Shown here: piece after piece, positions 1 to 6,865 of the stretch
How positions within the stretch are numbered: the stretch's first letter is position 1
Layout of the letters: the number at the start of each line of letters is the position of its first letter
Notes under the pieces: model-generated
Database searches by the model: none
What the model was told of the DNA's origin: nothing
The model's input: only the letters and a program-made list of their open reading frames with translations
Position numbers and translations under genes: made by a program
Source of the DNA: Thermoplasmata archaeon
GTDB lineage: Archaea; Thermoplasmatota; Thermoplasmata; Lutacidiplasmatales; UBA184
Reading direction: 5' to 3'
NCBI GenBank assembly: GCA_030039525.1
Contig: JASHVI010000186.1
Location: forward strand, 1-7,247
DNA: 7,247 nt

Positions 1-632
1 ACGCGGCCCCGATCGAGGAAGATGACCCGGTCGCAGATCTCGGCGACGTCGGGGATCAGGTGGGAGCTCATCAGGATCAGGTGGTCGCGCTTCAGCCGGT
101 TCAGCATCTGCCGGACCTCGGCCCGCTCCCCCGGGTCCATCCCGTTGGTCGGCTCGTCGAGCAGCAGCACGAGCGGGTCGCCGAGGCAGGCCGCCGCCAG
201 CACGACCCGCTGTCGCTCCCCTTTCGAGAGCCACCCGCACCGCCACTCGAGCGGCGGGAGGTGCAGGGTGGCGTGGCACCGGTCGATCTCGTCCAGGAGG
301 AGCTCCCGGTCGAGGCCCCGGAGCGCCCCGACCCGCTCGAGGGCATCGAAGACCGTCTCGGAGGGGTACGGCTCGGGGCTCTCGATGATCGCCCCCACGT
401 CCCAGAGGGCCCTCCGACGGTCCCGCGTCGGATCGAAGCCGTTGAGGAGCGCCCGGCCGCTCGTCGGCCTCAGCAGGCCGACCAGGAGCTTCAGGGTGGT
501 CGTCTTCCCCGCCCCGTTCGGGCCGAGGTAGCCGACGGCGCCGGAGCCCTCCTCCGAGAAGCTCACCCCGTCGAGGACCCGGGCGTTCGGCGGGTAGACC
601 TTCGAGACGTTCTCGAGGAGGATCGAGCCCAT
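1..632 (-). CDS. ABC transporter ATP-binding protein (partial, C-terminus beyond left edge)
   Basis: This is the ATPase subunit of an ABC-2 type exporter; it hydrolyses ATP at the cytoplasmic face to drive the permease encoded just upstream. I translated it by hand because it has no stop inside the window; 210 codons are present. Visible motifs are Walker A GPNGAGKTT at residues 37-45, a Q-loop region AIIESP with Glu84 where Gln is usual, a signature WLSKGERQ at 134-141 (degenerate from LSGGQ), Walker B VLLLDEP around D159-E160, a D-loop NGMD at 163-166, and the switch histidine SSH at H191. Glu in the Q-loop is typical of the bacitracin/lantibiotic-type (BcrA/DrrA-like) subfamily, as I recall it. 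The ATG at 632 gives the usual start MGSILLENVSKVYP and lies 2 bases after the permease TAG, so the two are co-transcribed and probably coupled. The substrate cannot be told from sequence. A C-terminal extension may be missing beyond the edge. Confidence 0.95.
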   Translation of the reverse strand, partial: MGSILLENVSKVYPPNARVLDGVSFSEEGSGAVGYLGPNGAGKTTTLKLLVGLLRPTSGRALLNGFDPTRDRRRALWDVGAIIESPEPYPSETVFDALERVGALRGLDRELLLDEIDRCHATLHLPPLEWRCGWLSKGERQRVVLAAACLGDPLVLLLDEPTNGMDPGERAEVRQMLNRLKRDHLILMSSHLIPDVAEICDRVIFLDRGR

Positions 633-634
633 CG

Positions 635-1486
635 CTAGCCCCGCGACTCCTTGCGGTCGTACAGGACCACGCTGAGGGCGAAGAAGACCAGGAAGTAGGC
701 CACCATGATCGCGGCCCCCTCGGAGGCGGTCGCGCTCCAGGACGAGAGGAACTGGCCGCCCCCGACCGGGATCGTCTGGACCGCGACGAACTGCCAGTCG
801 AGGACGTTCGCGATCGCTCCGCCGGCGTAGGTGAGCGACCACCAGGGCTGGGTCCCGGCCATCTCCGCGACGCTCTGGATCGCCGTGAGCGCCACGAAGA
901 GCACGAGGATCGTGAGCAGGATGCCGGAGGCGGGGCTCTCGAAGAGCGCCGAGAAGCAGAAGGCGACGCTGACCACGGCGCAGGCGAAGAGGATCGTGAG
1001 GCCGAACGAGATCTCGAGGGGACCCCAGGTCAGCGCCGGCGCCCCGAAGGCGAAGGTCGCCCCGAGGAGACCGAAGAGATCGTAGGCCGCGACGATGCCG
1101 AGCGTGACGGCCAGCGCGGAGGCGTACCTCCCCGCGAGCAGGACCCCCCGGCTGACGGGCAGAACGAACGTGAAGTAGCCGGTCCCGCTGTGGAAGTCAA
1201 CGCTGAGCGCGTCGCCCCCGAAGAAGGCGGCCGCCAGGATCACCCAGAGGGGGACGGTCTGGGCGTAGTCGGTCAGGAACTCGGAGACCGAGTTGAGGAA
1301 GCTGAGGCGCACGATCCCGCGCCCGGAGGAGATCAGGAGTCCGAGCCAGATCGCGGAGACGACGGCGACGAAGAGGACGAGGCCGAGGAACCGGTAGGTC
1401 CGCACGTAGTAGCTGATCTGCCCTCGGGCCACGACCCACCACTGCGCCACCGGCGAGGGGAGGTACGGGGTCGGGTCCTCCGGCAC
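635..1486 (-). CDS. ABC-2 type transporter permease
   Basis: This is a polytopic membrane permease that should pair with the ATPase encoded immediately downstream as an exporter or membrane-stress transporter of unknown substrate. Counting from the GTG at 1486 (283 residues), six hydrophobic segments lie near 34-53, 77-94, 116-144, 160-182, 187-210 and 257-276. Between segments 2 and 3, LPVSRGVLLAGRYASAL (from about residue 109) matches the Pro-x-Ser-Arg loop followed by 'lllgK/R' common in ABC-2 permeases. The frame stays open to an ATG at 1576, which would give 313 residues. I prefer the GTG because the extra 30 residues are Pro/Arg/Gly-rich without hydrophobic or family character, and because a TATA-like GGTTAATC sits about 28 bases upstream of the GTG, as expected for a leaderless archaeal transcript. 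A further in-frame GTG at 1450 is possible. The family call is firm; the exact start is not. Confidence 0.88.
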   Translation of the reverse strand: MPEDPTPYLPSPVAQWWVVARGQISYYVRTYRFLGLVLFVAVVSAIWLGLLISSGRGIVRLSFLNSVSEFLTDYAQTVPLWVILAAAFFGGDALSVDFHSGTGYFTFVLPVSRGVLLAGRYASALAVTLGIVAAYDLFGLLGATFAFGAPALTWGPLEISFGLTILFACAVVSVAFCFSALFESPASGILLTILVLFVALTAIQSVAEMAGTQPWWSLTYAGGAIANVLDWQFVAVQTIPVGGGQFLSSWSATASEGAAIMVAYFLVFFALSVVLYDRKESRG

Positions 1487-1502
1487 GCCCCTTCGAGGGG
1501 CG
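1486..1502. promoter_or_regulatory. 17-base palindrome at the permease start, possible operator
   Basis: The sequence CGCCCCT-TCG-AGGGGCG is a perfect inverted repeat with 7-base arms and a 3-base centre. Its edge touches the first base of the proposed GTG start codon, and it lies between that codon and the TATA-like island at 1511-1518. In archaea, a repressor bound here would block RNA polymerase at the initiation site. That role is inference: GC-rich DNA makes short GC palindromes fairly common by chance, and no regulator gene is visible in the window. Confidence 0.4.
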
Positions 1503-1510
1503 CCGCGCGC

Positions 1511-1518
1511 GATTAACC
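1511..1518 (-). promoter_or_regulatory. TATA-like element for the ABC exporter operon
   Basis: Read on the minus strand this is GGTTAATC, one of very few AT-rich islands in the surrounding very GC-rich DNA. Its centre lies about 28 bases upstream of the GTG at 1486, the spacing expected between an archaeal TATA box and the transcription start of a leaderless mRNA. The upstream purine-rich BRE signal is weak. Confidence 0.45.
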
Positions 1519-1573
1519 GTTGCCCCGGGAGGCCGGGGGCAATCGGCCGCGCAAAGTGCTCCTGAGGCGAATC

Positions 1574-1582
1574 CATTAAACC
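1574..1582 (+). promoter_or_regulatory. TATA-like element for the phosphoesterase gene
   Basis: CATTAAACC on the plus strand is a second AT island, preceded by GCGAATC, which could serve as a BRE. A transcription start about 26 bases downstream would fall near 1603. That is just past the ATG at 1597 and about 30 bases before the in-frame ATG at 1633, so it favours the second ATG. The island could instead be read on the minus strand (GGTTTAATG), so its orientation is not certain. Confidence 0.4.
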
Positions 1583-1596
1583 GAGTCGTCTCCTCG

Positions 1597-2874
1597 ATGC
1601 CCCGCCGAGGCACGGAGGCCCCGGCGGGTTCCATGGGGCACGACGACGAAGGGACCGCCGTTCCGGGCGGGCCGCTCGACCCGCCGGCCGGTTCGCCCGC
1701 GGAGCTCGGACCGGCCGGGCGCGTCCAGCAGCGACGGCGGCTCCGGCCCGGGACGGGTTCTCGCGGCCGCCGACCGCTCCGTTGGCTCGGGCCGTGGGCC
1801 CCCGCGATCGCCGTCTCGCTGCTCTTCCTGCTCCTCGCGGCGAACCCCGCCTCCGCGGCCGGCGGCGAGCTCGTCGCGACGGCCTCGAGCGCGGCCGGCT
1901 CCGGCAACAGCTCGACGCCGTACATCCAGCACGTCGTCATGGTCCTGCTGGAGAACCAGGAGCTCTACGACATCCAGGCCAACGGCCCCTACGAGGACTA
2001 CCTGTCGTCGACCTACGGGAACGTCACCAACTTCTACGCCGCCTGCCACCCCTCCGCCCCGAACTACCTCGCGCTCATCGCCGCGACCACGGAGCAGTGC
2101 GGCTCGGACAACTGGAACAACTACACCGAGACGACGATCGGTACCCTCCTGCAGGCCAAGGGCCTGACGTGGGAGTCGTACGCGCAGGACCTCCCGCTGA
2201 CCGCCTGCACGAACCCCGGGAGCGCGACCTCGGGGCTCTTCGCGACGCGGCACGTGCCGTTCCTGTACTTCTCGGCCGACACGAAGTGGAAGGCGTACTG
2301 CCACCTCCACCTCCACACCGGCCAGCGGTTCCAGGAGGACGTGGCCAACGGGACCCTCGCGAACTACAGCTTCTACACGCCGAACCTCTGCAACGACGGG
2401 CACAACCCGTGCGGGGGCAACACCACCCTCGCGCAGATGGCGCTGCAGGCCGACACGTGGCTGCGGGGCTTCCTCTCGCCGATCCTGAACCACACCGGCG
2501 TGTACAACACCGCGGCGGAGCGCTCGCTCATCGCCCACACGCTGTTCATCATCACCTACGATGAGGGGACGGGCCTCAACGACTACTCCGGCTACGTGGT
2601 CCCGGGGATCACCCACGGCGACAACTACGCCTGGTGCGCCGCCAACGGGGGCCCCGCCGGGGCGGCCGTCTGCGGGGGACACGTCTTCTGCGTCTTCGTC
2701 AGCCCCTACTCGGTCGGGACGACGTTCACCCAGAACGACTCCGACTACGGGATCGTGCACACGGTGGAGTGGCTCTTCCACCTCCCGCACCTGGACAACC
2801 AGGGGCACTACGACGCCTCGTCCGGGTTCCCGGTGATGAAGTCCCTCTTCTCCTTCAAGTCGAACGGGAAGTAG
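1597..2874 (+). CDS. Secreted phosphoesterase, acid phosphatase / phospholipase C-like (PF04185-type)
   Basis: This is an extracytoplasmic metal-dependent hydrolase of phosphate esters; the substrate (phosphomonoester, phospholipid or teichoic-like polymer) is not decidable. A signal peptide is visible: basic GRRPLRW at 57-63, hydrophobic core about 68-82, likely cleavage after ASA near 87. The family motifs follow in order: HVVMVLLEN (112-120, metal-binding Glu-Asn), HPSAPNY (151-157, with the presumed nucleophile Ser153), RHVPF (218-222), TPNLCNDGHN (261-270), TYDEG (320-324, metal-binding Asp-Glu), GGH followed by SPY (360-371) and HTVEWLF (388-394). The mature part carries nine cysteines and several N-x-S/T sequons, fitting a folded, glycosylated surface protein. 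Residue numbers assume the ATG at 1597. The ATG at 1633, 12 codons in, is equally plausible and fits the TATA position better. The preceding N-terminal ~55 residues are low-complexity. The gene is divergent from the ABC operon and convergent with the MMPL gene. Confidence 0.9.
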   Translation: MPRRGTEAPAGSMGHDDEGTAVPGGPLDPPAGSPAELGPAGRVQQRRRLRPGTGSRGRRPLRWLGPWAPAIAVSLLFLLLAANPASAAGGELVATASSAAGSGNSSTPYIQHVVMVLLENQELYDIQANGPYEDYLSSTYGNVTNFYAACHPSAPNYLALIAATTEQCGSDNWNNYTETTIGTLLQAKGLTWESYAQDLPLTACTNPGSATSGLFATRHVPFLYFSADTKWKAYCHLHLHTGQRFQEDVANGTLANYSFYTPNLCNDGHNPCGGNTTLAQMALQADTWLRGFLSPILNHTGVYNTAAERSLIAHTLFIITYDEGTGLNDYSGYVVPGITHGDNYAWCAANGGPAGAAVCGGHVFCVFVSPYSVGTTFTQNDSDYGIVHTVEWLFHLPHLDNQGHYDASSGFPVMKSLFSFKSNGK

Positions 2875-2888
2875 CCGATCGGCACGCC

Positions 2889-5888
2889 TTACGGCGACGG
2901 GCCGGGCTCCGCTTCCGGCGTGCGCGACCGGGGCCAGACCCGGTCCCCGAGCAGGTGGAGGGCGGAGGGGACCAGGTAGGTCCGCACCACCATCGCGTCG
3001 AGGATGACCGCCGCGGCGACGGAGAACCCGATCGCCCGGAGCAGGAGGAAGTCCCCCGCCGTCAGCGAGGCGAAGGCCCCCGCGAGGATCACCGCGGCGG
3101 CGGTGATGATCCCGCCCGTGCGCGCGACCGCCTCGCGGACGGCCTCCTTCGACGAGCGGCCGCGGAGCCGCTCCTCCCGGACGCGGGTCAGGAGGAAGAT
3201 GTTGTAGTCGATCCCGAGCCCGAGGATGAGGATGAACATCACCGTCGGGACGAAGAAGTAGAGCGAGAGGCCGAAGGCGTACGCGAAGACGAGCTGCGTC
3301 GAGCCCCACGCCCATCCGATCGAGAGGAAGATCGTCCCGACGGCGAGCGGCGGGATCACCCAGGAGCGCAGCGCCACGAACAGCACGATCACGAGCCCGA
3401 TCGACACGGCGAGGATCATCCGCTCCGTCGCGGCCTCGGTCTGGGCCGAGAGGTCGGAGGTCACCGAGGCCCCTCCGCCGTAGCCGACCGACGTGATGTC
3501 GGGGTGCCCCCGATCGTACGACCCCAGGGAGGACTCCATCGCGTGGAGCGTCCCGACGGCCGCCGCGGAGAGCCCCGAGGAGCTCGTCACGACGGTGAGG
3601 AGCACGGTCCGTCCGTCGCTGCCGAGGTACGGTTCGAGCGCGAGCGCGAGATCGGCCTGCTGCCCGGGCCCGGCCTCCGTCGCGTTCAGCCAGGTCGAGA
3701 GCGGCGCCCCGTACTCGCCGATCGGGGACACGACCTGCGCGACCCCGGACGTGCCGGCGATCAGGGCGGTCACGTTCGCGAGATCCCGGAACTCCGTCGC
3801 GTTCGGCAGCCCCCCGACGAGGAGGGGTCCGCGGAAGGTGACCAGGACCTGCGTCGGGAAGGCCGCCCCGGTGCCGAAGTGGCTCTCGTAGCTCGAGAGG
3901 CCGTCCGTGGCCGGCGCACCGCCGGGGAGCTGCTGGTAGAAGTCGTAGCCGAGGGGGCTCGCTAGCGCGAGGTAGCCGAGCGGGACCGAGACGGCCAGGA
4001 TGAGGACGATGAGGAGTCCCGGCTGGCGCTGGACGCGCCGACCGGCCCGGTAGAAGTAGCCGCGCTCCTCGGTGGCCCGTCGCTGCTCCTCGGCGCGCCG
4101 CCGCGCGGCGCGCTCCCCGACCTCCGGCCAGAAGGTCCTAGGGCCGACGAGGGTGAGCAGGGCAGGGACGAGCGTGAGGGAGACGAGGACGGTGATCAGC
4201 ACCGCCAGCGAGAGGGTCTCCCCCCACTGGCTCAAGAGGCCGACCCCGCTGAAGGCGAGCGCGAGCGTCGCGAGGATGGCGGTGCCGCCGCTCGTCGCGA
4301 CGCTCTGCCCCGCCCAGGTGACGGAGGTGACGACCGCCTCGTTCGAGGGGACCCCCTTGCGGAGCTCCTCCCGGTATCGGGCGGCGAGGAAGATCGAGTA
4401 GTCGGTCCCGACGCCGAGGACGAAGGTGTTCTCGAGGGTGAGCGCCGTCGGGTCGACCTTGCCGAAGATCGTCGCGAGGAGCACGAGCCCCGCGAGCCCG
4501 AGGCCGATCGAGATCCCGAGCCCGGCGAAGGTGAGCGCCGGGGCGAGCGGCGCCCGGAAGTAGAGGAGGGTGATCAGGAACAGGATGCCGATCGTCAGCG
4601 GCAGCACGACGGCGAGGTTCTGGGAGAGGACCGTCGACTCGTCCTGATCGAGCGGGGCCGGTCCGGTCTGCACGACGGAGAGGCCGCCGTCCGGGGCCGA
4701 AGCGACGAGCGCCCCCGGGACGACCGAGTTGATCTCCGTGACGTCGGCGAAGACCGGCTGCCCCCCGCCCGAGGTCGTCGTGCTGTCGGCGACCGAGTAG
4801 GCGACGATCACCAGCGCCGCCTGGTCCCCGGGGGCGAGGAACGGCCGCGAGACCGACACGGGGATCGGGAGCGGGTACGCGCGCACCGGCCCGTCGGCCA
4901 CGCCGCCCGCCCATTCGACGACCGCGAGAGAGCTCGGAGGCGCTCCCGGGAAGGCCCGCGCGAGGGCACCGATCCAGCCTACGGGGAGGCCGCTCTCCAG
5001 GGCGACCGAGAGGTCGGTGGCGTTCCGGAGCGCGGCTGCGTCGGACCAGTTCTCGATCCCCAGCGCCGCGAGCGCGCCGGAGACGAAGGCCGGGCTCTGC
5101 GTCGGCGGCACGTCGAGCTGGCCCGCGATCGCGCCGGCGGTCGCGCGGAGGGTCGCATCGGCGCAGGCGAGGGCGCCGGAGGGGGCGGACGGGCAGTCCC
5201 CGGTCCCGCCGAGCGCGGCGGTGGAGTTGAATCCGCCGAGATCGCCCGCGACGCCCCCGTAGAACGCCGAGAGGACCGGACCGGCCTCCGAGACGTTGTC
5301 GCCGGTCGCCGCCTCGAGGGCCGGGTAATCCAGCGAGGCGGGCGCCGCTCCCGGGTTCTCGCTCAACAGCCGGGTCCAGTTGGAGTAGAACGAGGCCGCC
5401 GGGCCCCAGAGGTACGACGCGACGCTCGCGGTCTCGGTGGATGCGTTGGGCCCGCTCGGGTCGAGGAAGGGGAGCGCGATCCGGGCCTGCGCGACGAGGT
5501 AGCTCTGGTAGGCGGAGAAGAGCGTCGAGACGGAGGCGACGTCCGTGAGGCGCGCGTCGGTGCGCACCGCGGCGGCCACCGCGAGGGTCGCGTTCTCCCC
5601 CTCCGGCTGCGTGAAGTTCGTCCCCGTCAGCAAGAGGTAGCTCGCCGTCGGCGAGGAGGAGTTCGGGAAGAGGCGCGCGAGCTCGGCGGCGGCCTCGGCG
5701 CTCGGGGCGCTCGAGGAGACGTTCGCCGCCGAGTTCTGCGTGGCGTCGTTCAGGCGGCCGAAGAGCGGCAGGGCGAGGGCGAGCAGCGCGACCCAGAACA
5801 CGATGGGGAGCCACGGACGCCGGACGATGCCACGTCCGAGGCGTCGGAAGGCCCGCCCGCCCGCGCCGAGCTCCTCCCCTCCCGCCAC
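2889..5888 (-). CDS. MMPL/RND-family membrane transporter
   Basis: This 999-residue protein is an RND-superfamily pump of the MMPL type, probably proton-driven and moving lipids, envelope precursors or hydrophobic compounds; the substrate is unknown. It has the duplicated two-half architecture. TM1 lies at about 26-44, then a very large ectodomain at about 45-424, TM2-6 at about 425-578, an Arg/Glu-rich cytoplasmic linker at 589-624, TM7 at 625-644, ectodomain 2 at about 645-822, and TM8-12 to about 975. Both halves carry the characteristic Asp-Tyr motif in TM4 and TM10: GVGTDYSIFL (D496, Y497) and GLGIDYNIFL (D894, Y895), each followed by an Arg-x-x-Glu-Glu loop. FWP (586-588) and VWP near the C-terminus match family landmarks. 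Many N-x-S/T sequons lie in the ectodomains. The start is a GTG, with GGAGGG just upstream and a TATA-like island 29 bases upstream. The first ectodomain is about twice the size of the second, and its C232 and C242 are the only cysteines in the protein. Confidence 0.93.
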   Translation of the reverse strand: MAGGEELGAGGRAFRRLGRGIVRRPWLPIVFWVALLALALPLFGRLNDATQNSAANVSSSAPSAEAAAELARLFPNSSSPTASYLLLTGTNFTQPEGENATLAVAAAVRTDARLTDVASVSTLFSAYQSYLVAQARIALPFLDPSGPNASTETASVASYLWGPAASFYSNWTRLLSENPGAAPASLDYPALEAATGDNVSEAGPVLSAFYGGVAGDLGGFNSTAALGGTGDCPSAPSGALACADATLRATAGAIAGQLDVPPTQSPAFVSGALAALGIENWSDAAALRNATDLSVALESGLPVGWIGALARAFPGAPPSSLAVVEWAGGVADGPVRAYPLPIPVSVSRPFLAPGDQAALVIVAYSVADSTTTSGGGQPVFADVTEINSVVPGALVASAPDGGLSVVQTGPAPLDQDESTVLSQNLAVVLPLTIGILFLITLLYFRAPLAPALTFAGLGISIGLGLAGLVLLATIFGKVDPTALTLENTFVLGVGTDYSIFLAARYREELRKGVPSNEAVVTSVTWAGQSVATSGGTAILATLALAFSGVGLLSQWGETLSLAVLITVLVSLTLVPALLTLVGPRTFWPEVGERAARRRAEEQRRATEERGYFYRAGRRVQRQPGLLIVLILAVSVPLGYLALASPLGYDFYQQLPGGAPATDGLSSYESHFGTGAAFPTQVLVTFRGPLLVGGLPNATEFRDLANVTALIAGTSGVAQVVSPIGEYGAPLSTWLNATEAGPGQQADLALALEPYLGSDGRTVLLTVVTSSSGLSAAAVGTLHAMESSLGSYDRGHPDITSVGYGGGASVTSDLSAQTEAATERMILAVSIGLVIVLFVALRSWVIPPLAVGTIFLSIGWAWGSTQLVFAYAFGLSLYFFVPTVMFILILGLGIDYNIFLLTRVREERLRGRSSKEAVREAVARTGGIITAAAVILAGAFASLTAGDFLLLRAIGFSVAAAVILDAMVVRTYLVPSALHLLGDRVWPRSRTPEAEPGPSP

Positions 5889-5912
5889 GGACCCTCCGCG
5901 GCCCGGCGGGAG

Positions 5913-5921
5913 TGATAATCC
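5913..5921 (-). promoter_or_regulatory. TATA-like element for the MMPL gene, overlapping the cbf5 stop codon
   Basis: On the minus strand this reads GGATTATCA, an AT island whose centre is about 29 bases upstream of the GTG at 5888. Its first base is the last base of the cbf5 TAG codon (5921-5923). The spacing fits a leaderless or near-leaderless transcript, so the MMPL gene may be transcribed independently of cmk-cbf5 even though it lies only 32 bases behind. Confidence 0.45.
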
Positions 5922-6865
5922 TAGCCGGGGGGGTCGGACGGGGCCTTCGCGGCGCCCCAGCGCTTCGGGTACCGGGACGGATCGACGAAGACCCGCTCCG
6001 CGTCGATCGACCAGCCCTCGGAGCGCGTCCGCACCTCGCTGGAGGGCCGCAGCGCGGTGCCGAAGGCGAGGAGCTCACCGGACCGGGACACAAGGACGAC
6101 CCGGGCCCCGCGGGCGAACGGCCGTCCGAGGGCCGCGATCCCTCCGGGCGCGAGGTCGGCGCCGTGGGCGATCGCCGAGGCCGCGGCATCCTTCACGACG
6201 ACCGCCGGGAACTCCCGCCAGACGTCGTCCATCGGGTGCAGGAGCGCGCCGAGCGAGCGGGGGTCTCCGGAGAGGTCCTGCGCGACGGCGTCGGAGAGCA
6301 TCGCGAGCCGCACCGACTGCCGCTCGTCGAACGGCCCCGTGCCGACCCGTCGGAGCTCCGCGAGGTGGGCGCCGGCGCCGAGCGCCTCCCCGAGGTCGAC
6401 CGCCAGCGTGCGGACGTAGGTCCCGGAGTCGGCGACGACGTCGAGGAGCAGCCGGGGCCCCTCGGAGTCGAGCAGCTCGAGGCGGTGGATCGTCCGGACC
6501 CGTCGCTGGCGCCGCACCGCCGACCGGACCGGCGGCGTCTGGTAGATCGGTCCCTTGAACTCCTCGAGGAGCGCCGGGACCGCGCCGCGCTCCACCGGGC
6601 CGTGCAGCTCGACGACGCCGACGTACCGCTTCGGGAACTCGAGGACGAGCGGGAGGAGCTTCAGCGCCGGGCCGACCCCGATCCAGAGGAGGCCGGAGAC
6701 GTTCGGGTCGAGGGTCCCCGCGTGCCCCGCCGAGGGGACCCCGAGGAGGTTGCGGACCCAGGCCGTCACCTGATGGGAGCTCGGTCCGCGCGGCTTGTCG
6801 ACGAGCAGGAAGGCCCCGCGCGCGAGCCGCTCCTGGCTCGCCTCGGAGAGCCCCGGGGCGCTCAT
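5921..6865 (-). CDS. cbf5: Archaeal tRNA/rRNA pseudouridine synthase Cbf5 (TruB family, with PUA domain)
   Basis: This is the catalytic subunit of the archaeal H/ACA ribonucleoprotein. It converts uridine to pseudouridine in rRNA guided by H/ACA RNAs, and can act on U55 of tRNA; in the RNP it works with Nop10, Gar1 and L7Ae. The 314-residue protein shows KPRGPSSHQV (24-33), the catalytic motif GHAGTLDP (47-54) with Asp53, YQTPPVRSAV (108-117), SGTYVRTLAVDLGE (147-160) and GAHLAELRR (165-173), all standard for the family. From about 221 to 298 it carries a PUA domain (VVVKDAAASAIAHGADL, then RVVLVSRSGELLAFGTAL), which distinguishes Cbf5 from most bacterial TruB. It ends with the typical RYPKRW and a short Pro/Ala tail. 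The ATG at 6865 overlaps the TGA of the upstream cytidylate kinase gene in an ATGA arrangement, so translation is probably coupled. Length and motifs look intact. Confidence 0.96.
   Translation of the reverse strand: MSAPGLSEASQERLARGAFLLVDKPRGPSSHQVTAWVRNLLGVPSAGHAGTLDPNVSGLLWIGVGPALKLLPLVLEFPKRYVGVVELHGPVERGAVPALLEEFKGPIYQTPPVRSAVRRQRRVRTIHRLELLDSEGPRLLLDVVADSGTYVRTLAVDLGEALGAGAHLAELRRVGTGPFDERQSVRLAMLSDAVAQDLSGDPRSLGALLHPMDDVWREFPAVVVKDAAASAIAHGADLAPGGIAALGRPFARGARVVLVSRSGELLAFGTALRPSSEVRTRSEGWSIDAERVFVDPSRYPKRWGAAKAPSDPPG

Noticed and set aside
1601..1628. Inverted repeat CCCGCCG ... CGGCGGG with a 14-base loop
   Set aside because: Short GC-only arms with a long loop are expected by chance in such GC-rich DNA, and it lies inside the possible coding region.
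2875..2888. Possible bidirectional terminator in the convergent gap
   Set aside because: The gap is only 14 bases with no T-run on either strand and no stable hairpin, so no terminator can be supported.
1576..3315. A 579-codon open frame on the minus strand opposite the phosphoesterase gene
   Set aside because: Its product is a Arg/Gly/Val/Glu-rich low-complexity string with no domain, and it is antisense to a gene with clear family motifs; long antisense frames are expected at this GC content.
2634..3965. A 443-codon plus-strand frame spanning the phosphoesterase end and the MMPL 3' part
   Set aside because: Low-complexity Arg/Glu/Asp/Gly product, no start signal, and it crosses two real genes on different strands.
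4138..6189. A 683-codon minus-strand frame overlapping the MMPL and cbf5 genes
   Set aside because: It runs in another frame through both well-supported genes and its product is almost entirely Arg/Pro/Gly/Ala, the mark of a GC-rich shadow frame.
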